From Treponema sp. (GTDB lineage Bacteria; Spirochaetota; Spirochaetia; Treponematales; Breznakiellaceae): a stretch of 11,876 nt of DNA. The notes under the pieces were generated by a model. The model did no database searches. It was not told where the DNA came from and saw only the letters and a program-made list of their open reading frames with translations. Positions 1 to 6,035 of the stretch are shown here, piece after piece (the first letter of the stretch is position 1; each line of letters begins with the position of its first letter). Location: contig JAIRXN010000180.1 in NCBI GenBank assembly GCA_031268245.1, positions 1 through 11,876 on the forward strand. Reading direction: 5' to 3'. The position numbers and the translations under genes are program-made.

Positions 1-810
1 AACAAGATCGCAGAAAAAGCTTTAAGGCTTATAAAAAAGTATTCATCCGGTAAACGTCTCTCGGACTGGATGAATTCCACGGCCTTCAGGAGGATCTTTC
101 CCCAGGTTCCAAAGATCCCTCTTACCTGGAACAGGGTTTTTATACCCGTGCTTATCGGCCTTCTGAGTCTATCCGCAGGGGCAATGGGGGTTCTGATATG
201 GCAAGAGGTCATTCCGGCTCCCTGGAACCGGGTTTCCGAACGGGACACAGGAGGGGCGGCGCTGGACAGGGAGGAAAAGGCAAACCCGGTACAGACAGGC
301 GGTGTCTACCGTTACATCCTTACAAGAGACCAGGTGCTGGATGAGTACAGCCGGGCCCTTTCCCTCTTTTCCGAATTCCGGGATGAACAGGCCAGAGTCC
401 GGATCAACCGGCTCCTTGAATCCAACGCCTCCGATCCGGTAAAGAACAAGGCCCGTATCCTTGCCTCCTTTATGGAGAAACCGGGTTTTGACAGTTTTAG
501 ACGCAGCGACAATTTCAGCTACTCCGAAGTGATGAAGGATCCTCTGCTTTACCGGGACTGCAGTGTTATCTGGCGGGGCATGGCTACCAATGTCAGGGCC
601 GGGGAAGGTTCATTTGACTTTCTTGTCGGTTATGACAAAAAAACGAATCTTGAAGGAATTGTAGAAGTCAAGTTTCCCGTTGCGGTCAAGGTCAACAGTG
701 AAGAAGCCCTGGAATTACTGGGCCGCATTGTTCCTGTTTCAAGTCCTGCCGGTCTTACTATAGCCATTGAAGGCATATCAATACACCAGAATGCAACGGG
801 CCGGCCATGA
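1..810 (+). CDS. Membrane-anchored hypothetical protein, 5' end outside window (partial)
   Basis: I do not recognise this family. The first ATG in the window is at 70, but the same frame is open back to base 1 and reads as plausible protein (NKIAEKALRLIKKYSSGKRL...). No Shine-Dalgarno lies before 70, so the true start is probably upstream and the gene is cut by the window edge. One hydrophobic segment (about nt 133-201, FIPVLIGLLSLSAGAMGVLIW) looks like a single membrane span. After it comes a Gly-rich linker, then an amphipathic helical stretch (about nt 325-480) that resembles TPR-like helices. The last part (nt 540-800) is beta-rich and, by inference only, could be a small OB-like domain. 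The region after the span is probably extracytoplasmic. The stop TGA overlaps the dtd ATG (ATGA at 807-810), which suggests co-translation with dtd. No function is assigned. Confidence 0.75.
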   Translation, partial: NKIAEKALRLIKKYSSGKRLSDWMNSTAFRRIFPQVPKIPLTWNRVFIPVLIGLLSLSAGAMGVLIWQEVIPAPWNRVSERDTGGAALDREEKANPVQTGGVYRYILTRDQVLDEYSRALSLFSEFRDEQARVRINRLLESNASDPVKNKARILASFMEKPGFDSFRRSDNFSYSEVMKDPLLYRDCSVIWRGMATNVRAGEGSFDFLVGYDKKTNLEGIVEVKFPVAVKVNSEEALELLGRIVPVSSPAGLTIAIEGISIHQNATGRP

Positions 811-1331
811 AGGCTGTAATCCAGCGGGTTCTTGAGGCTTCAGTTTCCTCGGAAGGAAGAATCTCAGGCCGGATAGACCGCGGACTCCTCGTATACCTTG
901 GAGCGGGCCGTTCCGATACCGAAGAAGACGCCCTCTGGATGGCTGAAAAAACCGTCAATCTGCGGATCTTTAATGATGAAAAAGGGCTCATGAACCTTTC
1001 GATAAAGGATCTTTTTGAAACTGAAACAGAGACCTGTAACAAGCCGAATACGCATATCAATGGCATTTATAATACCGTTATGCATTCGGTTTTGGGCATC
1101 CTTGCGGTGAGCCAATTCACCCTTCTTGCCGATGCCCGAAAAGGACGGCGGCCCTACTATGGGGAAGCGGCAGACCTGGAAACGGCAAACAAACTCTATG
1201 AATTCTTTATTGCGCAGATCCGTAGACAGGGTATCCCATGCGAGTCAGGGGTTTTCAGGACTCACATGGCGGTAACATATACCAACGACGGCCCGGTTAC
1301 TATTTTACTGGATTCCCGTTCCCAGTTATGA
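807..1331 (+). CDS. dtd: D-aminoacyl-tRNA deacylase (Dtd) with internal insertion
   Basis: Dtd is a cytoplasmic proofreading enzyme that hydrolyses D-amino acids, and glycine mischarged on tRNA-Ala, from tRNA. The N-terminus MKAVIQRVLEASV, the RIF-x5-G-x-MNLS region (residues 53-65), the SQFTL motif (102-106) and the NDGPVT motif (160-165) match the family. The last motif carries the Gly-Pro pair used for chiral selection. The protein is 174 residues against about 145 for the usual enzyme. Alignment by eye to E. coli Dtd places about 25 extra residues between MNLS and SQFTL (roughly 68-95, containing ETETETCNKPNTHINGIYNT). All recognised motifs are intact, so the enzyme is probably active. 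The start is set by the ATGA overlap with the preceding gene. prs follows 16 bases after the stop. Confidence 0.95.
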   Translation: MKAVIQRVLEASVSSEGRISGRIDRGLLVYLGAGRSDTEEDALWMAEKTVNLRIFNDEKGLMNLSIKDLFETETETCNKPNTHINGIYNTVMHSVLGILAVSQFTLLADARKGRRPYYGEAADLETANKLYEFFIAQIRRQGIPCESGVFRTHMAVTYTNDGPVTILLDSRSQL

Positions 1332-1347
1332 TAGAGTTTATGATGGA

Positions 1348-2457
1348 ATGAGGGTAATGAAGGGCTTCATCATAAGCGCGACACGATCAATGCAAAGTTA
1401 TGCCTCCAAAGTAGTGGAGAGCCTTCTTAAATATCCTGAATTTTCAGGATTGGAAGAAGAAATAAATGGCGTTGATCTGCTCAGGGCAGACCGTTTTGCC
1501 GACGGCGAGATGGAGGTAGTGGTAAAGACTTCCGTTCGGGGCAGGGATGTAGTGCTCTTTACCAGCTCCGCCAGGAATGAAGCGGGAATATCGGTGGAAG
1601 AGGCAAAGATTGAACTCTACCATGCGGTAGATGCCCTGAAACGTTCCCAGGCAGGCAGGATCATTGTCTTTGAACCTTTCATTTCCTGTTCCCGTTCGGA
1701 TAGAACAAACCGCCGCAGTTCCGTGGGGCTCTGGGTTCATTTTCAGACCCTGGTGAATCTGGGCATGGATCATATCGTTACCTTTCAGCTTCATTCGGAC
1801 AAATCCAAATCAATAGTTGATCCAACCCGTTATATCATCGAGGATATTCCCGCCCTCAATCTCCTCAAGCGCTATCTATGCGATGCATATATACAGGATC
1901 TTTCAAGCCTGGAGCAGATTGTAAGGCCCAACTGGGCATTCTGTTCCGTGGATGCCGGAGGGGAAAAACTGGCCAGGGATTTTGCCAATTCCTTTGGGGC
2001 AAGCCTGGTTGTGGCCCATAAACAGCGGGATTATTCCCATGCCAATACCATAGAGTCCATCAACATCCTCTCCGCCGAACCCCTTGAATCCAGGACACTC
2101 TGGATTGTAGACGATATGATCGACACGGCAGCCTCCGCGGAAAGCCTTATCCGGGCTTTGGCGCCCCATAAACCTGCGGAAATCAACCTGATTGCCGTGC
2201 ACGCCATCTTTTCAGAGCCTGCAGTGGAGAGGCTTAACGTTCTTTCCGCGGAAGGGCTCCTTAAACGGGTTATTGTCACCGATACGGTCTGCTGCCATTT
2301 CTCCCGGCCCGAGGTACCCAATATGGTGCCGGTTCCTTCTGCGGGCCTCAGCGCCATGGTGATCCGCGCGATCATCACAGAGGCCTCCATGAGCAAGCTT
2401 CTGCGGCCTTTCAATGCGGAAATCTATCTCAAATCTCCCAGCCTTTTCAATTCCTGA
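1348..2457 (+). CDS. prs: Ribose-phosphate pyrophosphokinase (PRPP synthetase), divergent form
   Basis: Makes PRPP from ribose 5-phosphate and ATP, for nucleotide, histidine, tryptophan and NAD synthesis. Visible motifs are FADGE (50-54), a Ser/Arg-rich stretch SCSRSDRTNRRSS (113-125) where the classical family has YARQDRK, QLHSDKS (147-153) at the catalytic-His region, VDAGGEKLA (201-209), HKQR (224-227) where the catalytic flexible loop usually reads KRR or KxR, and the PRPP-binding loop VDDMIDTA (254-261). The protein is 369 residues against about 310-320 usually, so it belongs to a longer, divergent branch. The start is uncertain: ATG 1348 touches the stop of a 7-codon mini-ORF, while ATG 1357 (MKGFIISATRSM) is equally plausible. 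It follows dtd by 16 bases and is probably co-transcribed. The catalytic Lys and Arg of the loop are kept, so activity is likely. Confidence 0.9.
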   Translation: MRVMKGFIISATRSMQSYASKVVESLLKYPEFSGLEEEINGVDLLRADRFADGEMEVVVKTSVRGRDVVLFTSSARNEAGISVEEAKIELYHAVDALKRSQAGRIIVFEPFISCSRSDRTNRRSSVGLWVHFQTLVNLGMDHIVTFQLHSDKSKSIVDPTRYIIEDIPALNLLKRYLCDAYIQDLSSLEQIVRPNWAFCSVDAGGEKLARDFANSFGASLVVAHKQRDYSHANTIESINILSAEPLESRTLWIVDDMIDTAASAESLIRALAPHKPAEINLIAVHAIFSEPAVERLNVLSAEGLLKRVIVTDTVCCHFSRPEVPNMVPVPSAGLSAMVIRAIITEASMSKLLRPFNAEIYLKSPSLFNS

Positions 2458-2485
2458 AAAAAATGGTAAAATTTCTCTGATTTTG

Positions 2486-2517
2486 TTGAAGTAATTCACG
2501 GCAGAATGCCCTATATT
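2486..2517 (+). promoter_or_regulatory. Possible sigma70-type promoter ahead of recA
   Basis: TTGAAG (2486-2491) and TATATT (2512-2517) resemble -35 and -10 boxes and lie in the only sizeable gap of the operon-like run. The spacing is 20 bases, longer than the ideal 17, so this is a weak call. It would give recA and the downstream genes their own transcript, separate from dtd-prs. No factor-independent terminator is visible after prs, so read-through is also possible. Confidence 0.3.
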
Positions 2518-2523
2518 CAGTGT

Positions 2524-2534
2524 CTGTAAAACAG
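2524..2534 (+). repeat. Short inverted repeat in the recA leader
   Basis: CTGT-AAA-ACAG lies between the possible -10 box and the recA ribosome binding site. The half-sites are the same tetramers as in the E. coli LexA box, but the spacer is 3 bases instead of 8, so it is not a classical SOS box. It could be a small operator, a weak hairpin or chance. Confidence 0.35.
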
Positions 2535-2543
2535 AAAACACAC

Positions 2544-2550
2544 AGGGAGG
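2544..2550 (+). promoter_or_regulatory. Ribosome binding site of recA
   Basis: AGGGAGG ends 5 bases before GTG 2556 and favours that codon over GTG 2520, which has nothing comparable upstream. ATG 2565 is a close alternative, with AGGTGG (2554-2559) 5 bases before it; the protein would then be three residues shorter. Confidence 0.65.
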
Positions 2551-2555
2551 GAAAG

Positions 2556-3935
2556 GTGGCAAAGATGGCTGAAAGCGAAAAATCCAGGACTATTGCGCCG
2601 GTCAGCGGAGAGGAAAAGATAAAGGTACTGGAAGCAGCCCGGCTGCAGATTGAAAAGCAGTTCGGGCCCGGTGCGATCATGAAGCTGGGAGATCATTCCA
2701 ATGCAGCGGGCATTGAAACGGTTCCTTCCGGTTCGATACTTCTCGATGAAGCCCTGGGAATCGGCGGTTATCCGCGGGGACGCATCATCGAAATTTATGG
2801 GCCTGAGTCTTCCGGTAAAACAACGCTGGCTCTTCATGCCATTGCGGAAGCCCAAAAACTCGGCGGGACAGCGGCGTTTGTGGATGCCGAACATGCCCTG
2901 GATCCGGTTTATGCCAAAAACCTGGGGGTTAACATAGACGATCTCTGGGTTTCCCAGCCGGATACCGGGGAACAGGCCCTGGAAATAACCGAAAGCCTGA
3001 TCCGTTCCGGGGCCGTGGACATCATCGTAGTGGACTCTGTTGCCGCCTTGACCCCCCAGGCGGAAATTGAAGGGGACATGGGGGATGCCCACATGGGTCT
3101 CCAGGCCCGGCTCATGAGTCAGGCTCTACGGAAGCTTACCGCTATCATAGGCCGTTCACGAACAATTCTCGTCTTTATCAATCAGATCCGCATGAAGATC
3201 GGTGTCATGTTCGGGAACCCTGAAACAACCACCGGCGGCAATGCTCTCAAATTTTATGCGTCGGTACGCCTGGAAGTTCGAAAGATCGAGACCATTGAAG
3301 CGGGGAAAGATGAGGATGCCATCGGGAACCGTGTACGGGTAAAAGTGGTAAAAAACAAGGTGGCTCCTCCTTTCAGAAAGGTGGAACTGGAGATCATGTT
3401 CGGCAAGGGCGTTTCCGCCATCGGGAGCCTCCTTGATGCGGCGGTAAAATACGAAATCATCGACAAGAAAGGCGCATGGTACGCATACGGAGAAGAAAAG
3501 ATAGGGCAGGGCAGGGAGAATGTCCGTGATTACCTGGAAACCAATCCTGATTTTGCCAAAGAGGTGGAACAAAAACTGCGCAAAATCATTTTCCCGGGCC
3601 GGGAATTCCCTTCTCCGGGGAGCACGGAAAAGAAGGCAGCCGCAAAACCCGCGGTTTTAGAGACTTCGGGGAGCGAAGAGCCAAAACCGGCCGCCGCCGT
3701 AAAAGAAGACCCCGGTAAGCCGGAACCTTCGCGGGTTTCCGGTCCCGCAACTCCTCCCGGGCCGTCCCCGGCAGTCTCTGCCGCCAGGCCTGCGGAAGCC
3801 GCTCCTCTTCACCGGGGCCCGGGAAGGCCTCCTGCCGCCGCAAAACCCGTTCCCGCCGCGCCTGCCGAACCGCGGGGGCCGGGCAGGCCGAGGAAAGTCC
3901 AGGAGACGGAGGCCGGCGACGATGGGCTCTTTTAG
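2556..3935 (+). CDS. recA: RecA recombinase with long Pro/Ala-rich, AT-hook-like tail
   Basis: RecA forms ATP-dependent filaments on single-stranded DNA, performs strand exchange and activates SOS-type responses. The core is complete: Walker A GPESSGKTT (82-90), Walker B region VDIIVVDS (154-161), loop L1 around EIEGDMGDAHMG (170-181), and loop L2 with FINQIRMKIGVMFGNPETTTGG (207-228). The core ends near residue 347. A tail of about 105-110 residues follows, rich in Pro, Ala, Lys and Glu, and holds RGPGRPP (420-426) and RGPGRPRK (440-447). These resemble AT-hook DNA-binding motifs. The end is acidic (GDDGLF). Total length is 459 residues against about 350 for E. coli RecA. The start is GTG 2556, chosen by its ribosome binding site; an in-frame GTG at 2520 would add 12 residues. 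scpA begins 16 bases after the stop. The tail is visible; its function is inferred. Confidence 0.97.
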   Translation: MAKMAESEKSRTIAPVSGEEKIKVLEAARLQIEKQFGPGAIMKLGDHSNAAGIETVPSGSILLDEALGIGGYPRGRIIEIYGPESSGKTTLALHAIAEAQKLGGTAAFVDAEHALDPVYAKNLGVNIDDLWVSQPDTGEQALEITESLIRSGAVDIIVVDSVAALTPQAEIEGDMGDAHMGLQARLMSQALRKLTAIIGRSRTILVFINQIRMKIGVMFGNPETTTGGNALKFYASVRLEVRKIETIEAGKDEDAIGNRVRVKVVKNKVAPPFRKVELEIMFGKGVSAIGSLLDAAVKYEIIDKKGAWYAYGEEKIGQGRENVRDYLETNPDFAKEVEQKLRKIIFPGREFPSPGSTEKKAAAKPAVLETSGSEEPKPAAAVKEDPGKPEPSRVSGPATPPGPSPAVSAARPAEAAPLHRGPGRPPAAAKPVPAAPAEPRGPGRPRKVQETEAGDDGLF

Positions 3936-3951
3936 GAAACCGGACTGACAG

Positions 3952-4698
3952 ATGGGAACTTCGATTCAGGAAAATACAGATACTCAATGGAACGGCCACC
4001 GTTTCCGCCTTAAGGATTTTGAAGGCCCCCTGGATCTGCTTCTCTTTCTGATAAAGAAAAACGAGATAAACATTTACGATATTCCCATTGCCCAGATTAC
4101 CGAACAGTTTCTCGAATACCTGAGCTATGCTACGGAACTCGACCTTGAAGAGGTGTCGGAATTCCAGGCCATGGCCGCCGCTCTCCTCTACATCAAAAGC
4201 CGGACACTGCTTCCCTCCGGGCTCGATCCTTCCGATGACATCGATGATCCCCGGCAGGAACTGGTTGAACGGCTTATCGAGTATCAGCGCTATAAAAAGC
4301 TTTCCGAACTGATGGAAGAGAAAGAAAGGGAAACCGAATGGATCGTTGAACGCAATAAGCTTCAGCGGACTTTGCCTTTCAATGATGATGAACTATGGGA
4401 GCAGGTAGACGTTCTGGATCTCCTCAATGTCTTTGCGGCGCTCATGTCAAAGCTCCCCGGAGAGCGGATCATGGATCTCTATGAAGAAGTTTCGGTAAAC
4501 GAAAAAATAACGCTTCTTTCGGAACTTCTGGAAAACCGGGGAGAATGCCGTTTTACCGATCTTGTGGTCAGACAGGGCTCGGTGATGGATATTATCTGCG
4601 CCTTTCTTGCGATTCTTGAGGCGGTAAAGATCCGGATGGTAATCATATTTCAGAACCGCATGTTTGGTGATATACTTATCAGGCCGGGTGCGCAATGA
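3952..4698 (+). CDS. scpA: Segregation and condensation protein A (ScpA, kleisin)
   Basis: ScpA is the kleisin subunit that bridges the heads of the SMC ATPase and binds a ScpB dimer, forming the bacterial condensin that organises and segregates the chromosome. The N-terminal SMC-binding region shows the family signature FEGPLDLLLFLIKKNEINIYDIPI (23-46), followed by QITEQFLEYL and AAALLYIKSRTLLP (75-88). The C-terminal winged-helix part (about 170-245) contains the family pattern FTDLV (201-205), then FLAILEAVKI (218-227). Length of 248 residues is normal. The start is ATG 3952; only a weak GGAAA-type site lies upstream, overlapping the recA stop, so coupling to recA translation is likely. 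The stop TGA overlaps an ATG (ATGA 4695-4698) that opens a 20-codon ORF leading to scpB. Confidence 0.95.
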   Translation: MGTSIQENTDTQWNGHRFRLKDFEGPLDLLLFLIKKNEINIYDIPIAQITEQFLEYLSYATELDLEEVSEFQAMAAALLYIKSRTLLPSGLDPSDDIDDPRQELVERLIEYQRYKKLSELMEEKERETEWIVERNKLQRTLPFNDDELWEQVDVLDLLNVFAALMSKLPGERIMDLYEEVSVNEKITLLSELLENRGECRFTDLVVRQGSVMDIICAFLAILEAVKIRMVIIFQNRMFGDILIRPGAQ

Positions 4699-4757
4699 AA
4701 ATCGTTTCAAGAGTGGCCATGTCCGGTTCAATTTTAAGCTTAGCCTCAAAGGGATAG
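4695..4757 (+). CDS. Possible 20-codon coupling ORF between scpA and scpB
   Basis: ATG 4695 overlaps the scpA stop as ATGA. The frame reads MKIVSRVAMSGSILSLASKG and stops at TAG 4755-4757, two bases before the scpB GTG at 4760. The whole gap is therefore filled by a frame that touches both neighbours. There is no strong Shine-Dalgarno (only GGCCGGGTG upstream). The peptide itself need not matter: the arrangement could let ribosomes ending scpA re-initiate and be delivered to scpB, helping match subunit amounts. It may also be chance. Confidence 0.35.
   Translation: MKIVSRVAMSGSILSLASKG
4748..4754 (+). promoter_or_regulatory. Ribosome binding site deciding the scpB start
   Basis: AAAGGGA ends 5 bases before GTG 4760. 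This fits much better than the in-frame TTG 4664 or GTG 4667, which lie inside scpA and would add an unconserved Arg/Lys-rich extension. Confidence 0.65.
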
Positions 4758-4759
4758 AA

Positions 4760-5311
4760 GTGAGCGAACAATTACAAAAAGAAACCGCATTGGTAGAGGC
4801 GATTCTCTTTCTTGAAACCGATCCCATAGATGAGGCTTCCATCAGCCGAAAATCCGGCCTTGCAAAAGAAGCGGTCAAGGAGTGTATTGAACTGCTGGAT
4901 GCCCGTTATGCCCGGGAGGAATCGGGACTGGAACTCAGTTATATCGGCGGGGGAGTCATGATATCTCCCAAGAAAGAATACTGGGACAGTCTCAAGGAAT
5001 ATTACGGAAAACGGAACGAAAACCGGCTCTCGCGGGCCGCCATGGAGACCCTTTCAATAATTGCCTATTCCCAGCCCATTACCCGGACGGAAATTGAGGC
5101 AATCCGGGGAGTTTCGGCGGATAACATGATACACCTGCTTATAGAACGGAAACTGATCAGGGAAGCGGGTAAGAAAGACGTACCCGGCAAGCCGGTTCAG
5201 TACGGAACAACTAAAGAATTTTTGAAGCTTTTTCATCTCGGCAGTATTGCGGATCTTCCCAAACTGAGTGATCGGGAGAAGGATCGGTTTGAACTTGTCG
5301 GGGAAGCCTAA
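4760..5311 (+). CDS. scpB: Segregation and condensation protein B (ScpB)
   Basis: ScpB is a dimeric double winged-helix protein that binds the middle of ScpA in the SMC-ScpA-ScpB condensin. From GTG 4760 it has 183 residues, normal for the family, and starts SEQLQKETALVEAILFLE as ScpB proteins do. The second winged helix holds the family's most conserved stretch, LSRAAMETLSIIAYSQPITR (90-109), then EIEAIRGV (111-118). The C-terminal signature GKPVQYGTTKEFLKLF (143-158) with IADLP (163-167) follows. The frame is open further upstream, to TTG 4664, but the Shine-Dalgarno and homology-like N-terminus favour 4760. It sits after scpA and the stop overlaps the start of rluB, so translation is probably coupled across all three. 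Confidence 0.95.
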   Translation: MSEQLQKETALVEAILFLETDPIDEASISRKSGLAKEAVKECIELLDARYAREESGLELSYIGGGVMISPKKEYWDSLKEYYGKRNENRLSRAAMETLSIIAYSQPITRTEIEAIRGVSADNMIHLLIERKLIREAGKKDVPGKPVQYGTTKEFLKLFHLGSIADLPKLSDREKDRFELVGEA

Positions 5312-6035
5312 TCCTCAATCGAGCCTCCGGCTCCAAGTGTACCTTGCCCATGCAGGCGTAGCCAGCAGGCGTTCCTCGGAGGCAATTATTCTTGCCGGAA
5401 GGGTAAGTGTTAACGGGGAAACTGTTACGGCGCTGGGGGAGAAGGTAGAACCTTCCAGGGATCAGGTATTACTGGACGGACGGCCTCTGACACTTGAAAA
5501 ACGCCGTTTTTACCTGGTACTTCATAAGCCTCCCGGCTATATATGCAGTTCCTTTGATCCCCAAAACCGCCCCCTGGCGCTGGATCTCCTGCCCGGGGAT
5601 ATTGAAGAACGGCTTTTCAGTGTGGGCCGCCTGGATTTTCGTTCTTCCGGGCTTATCATCTTTACCAATGACGGAGATTTTGCCGCCCGTGTATCCCATC
5701 CTTCGGCGGAGATAGAAAAAGAATACCTGGTGGAGGCTTCCGGCTCTATACCCGATGAAGCGATTGAGGCGTTTTCAAAGGGGATTGAAGCGGAAGGGAT
5801 TTTTTACAAAGCCCTGGAAGTTGAAAGAACAAGCTGGAGAAGCCTGCGTATTGTCCTTATTGAAGGGAAAAACCGGGAGATACGGCGGGTTTTTTCCCAT
5901 TTTCATCTGCATCCGGAAAAGCTCTGCCGTATACGCATAGGACCGGTACTGCTGGAGGATCTTGCCGAAGGTTTTTCCCGGCCTCTCACGGAAAAAGAAT
6001 TGAAAGAATTGGGGAAAGGAGATGCAGTATGGTGA
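5289..6035 (+). CDS. rluB: RluB/RsuA-family rRNA pseudouridine synthase (probably RluB)
   Basis: Converts a uridine in rRNA to pseudouridine; RluB acts on helix 80-93 of 23S rRNA (U2605 in E. coli), RsuA on 16S U516. An S4 RNA-binding domain comes first (RLQVYLAHAGVASRR, 14-28, to about 60). The catalytic domain has GRLD (113-116) with the catalytic Asp at 116, then SSGLIIFTNDG (119-129), SHPSAEIEKEY (136-146), and the closing signature GKNREIRR (193-200) with RIGP (216-219). The scpB neighbourhood favours RluB, since scpA-scpB-rluB is a common cluster. The start is uncertain: TTG 5289 has AGAAGGA 5 bases upstream and is used here, while GTG 5268 would add seven residues without a site. It overlaps scpB by 23 bases and cmk by 7. 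Confidence 0.9.
   Translation: MNLSGKPNPQSSLRLQVYLAHAGVASRRSSEAIILAGRVSVNGETVTALGEKVEPSRDQVLLDGRPLTLEKRRFYLVLHKPPGYICSSFDPQNRPLALDLLPGDIEERLFSVGRLDFRSSGLIIFTNDGDFAARVSHPSAEIEKEYLVEASGSIPDEAIEAFSKGIEAEGIFYKALEVERTSWRSLRIVLIEGKNREIRRVFSHFHLHPEKLCRIRIGPVLLEDLAEGFSRPLTEKELKELGKGDAVW
6015..6021 (+). promoter_or_regulatory. Ribosome binding site of the cmk-rpsA fusion
   Basis: AAAGGAG lies 7 bases before ATG 6029, inside the 3' end of rluB. It supports the short start and independent initiation on the fusion gene. Confidence 0.7.

Noticed and set aside
2524..2534. LexA/SOS box ahead of recA
   Set aside because: The half-sites match but the spacer is 3 bases rather than 8, and no GAAC-N4-GTTC form is present. 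Kept only as an uncharacterised inverted repeat.
2517..3092. Long minus-strand open frame inside recA (also 5903-6646 across rluB-cmk and 7187-7567 inside rpsA)
   Set aside because: Each lies opposite an unmistakable conserved gene, has no domain I recognise, and is explained by codon bias of the plus strand.
3586..3932. Frameshift as the cause of the odd RecA tail
   Set aside because: The frame is continuous from the core, the two GRP motifs repeat in that frame, and it ends with an acidic terminus just before scpA. A frameshifted tail would not be expected to hold repeated motifs.
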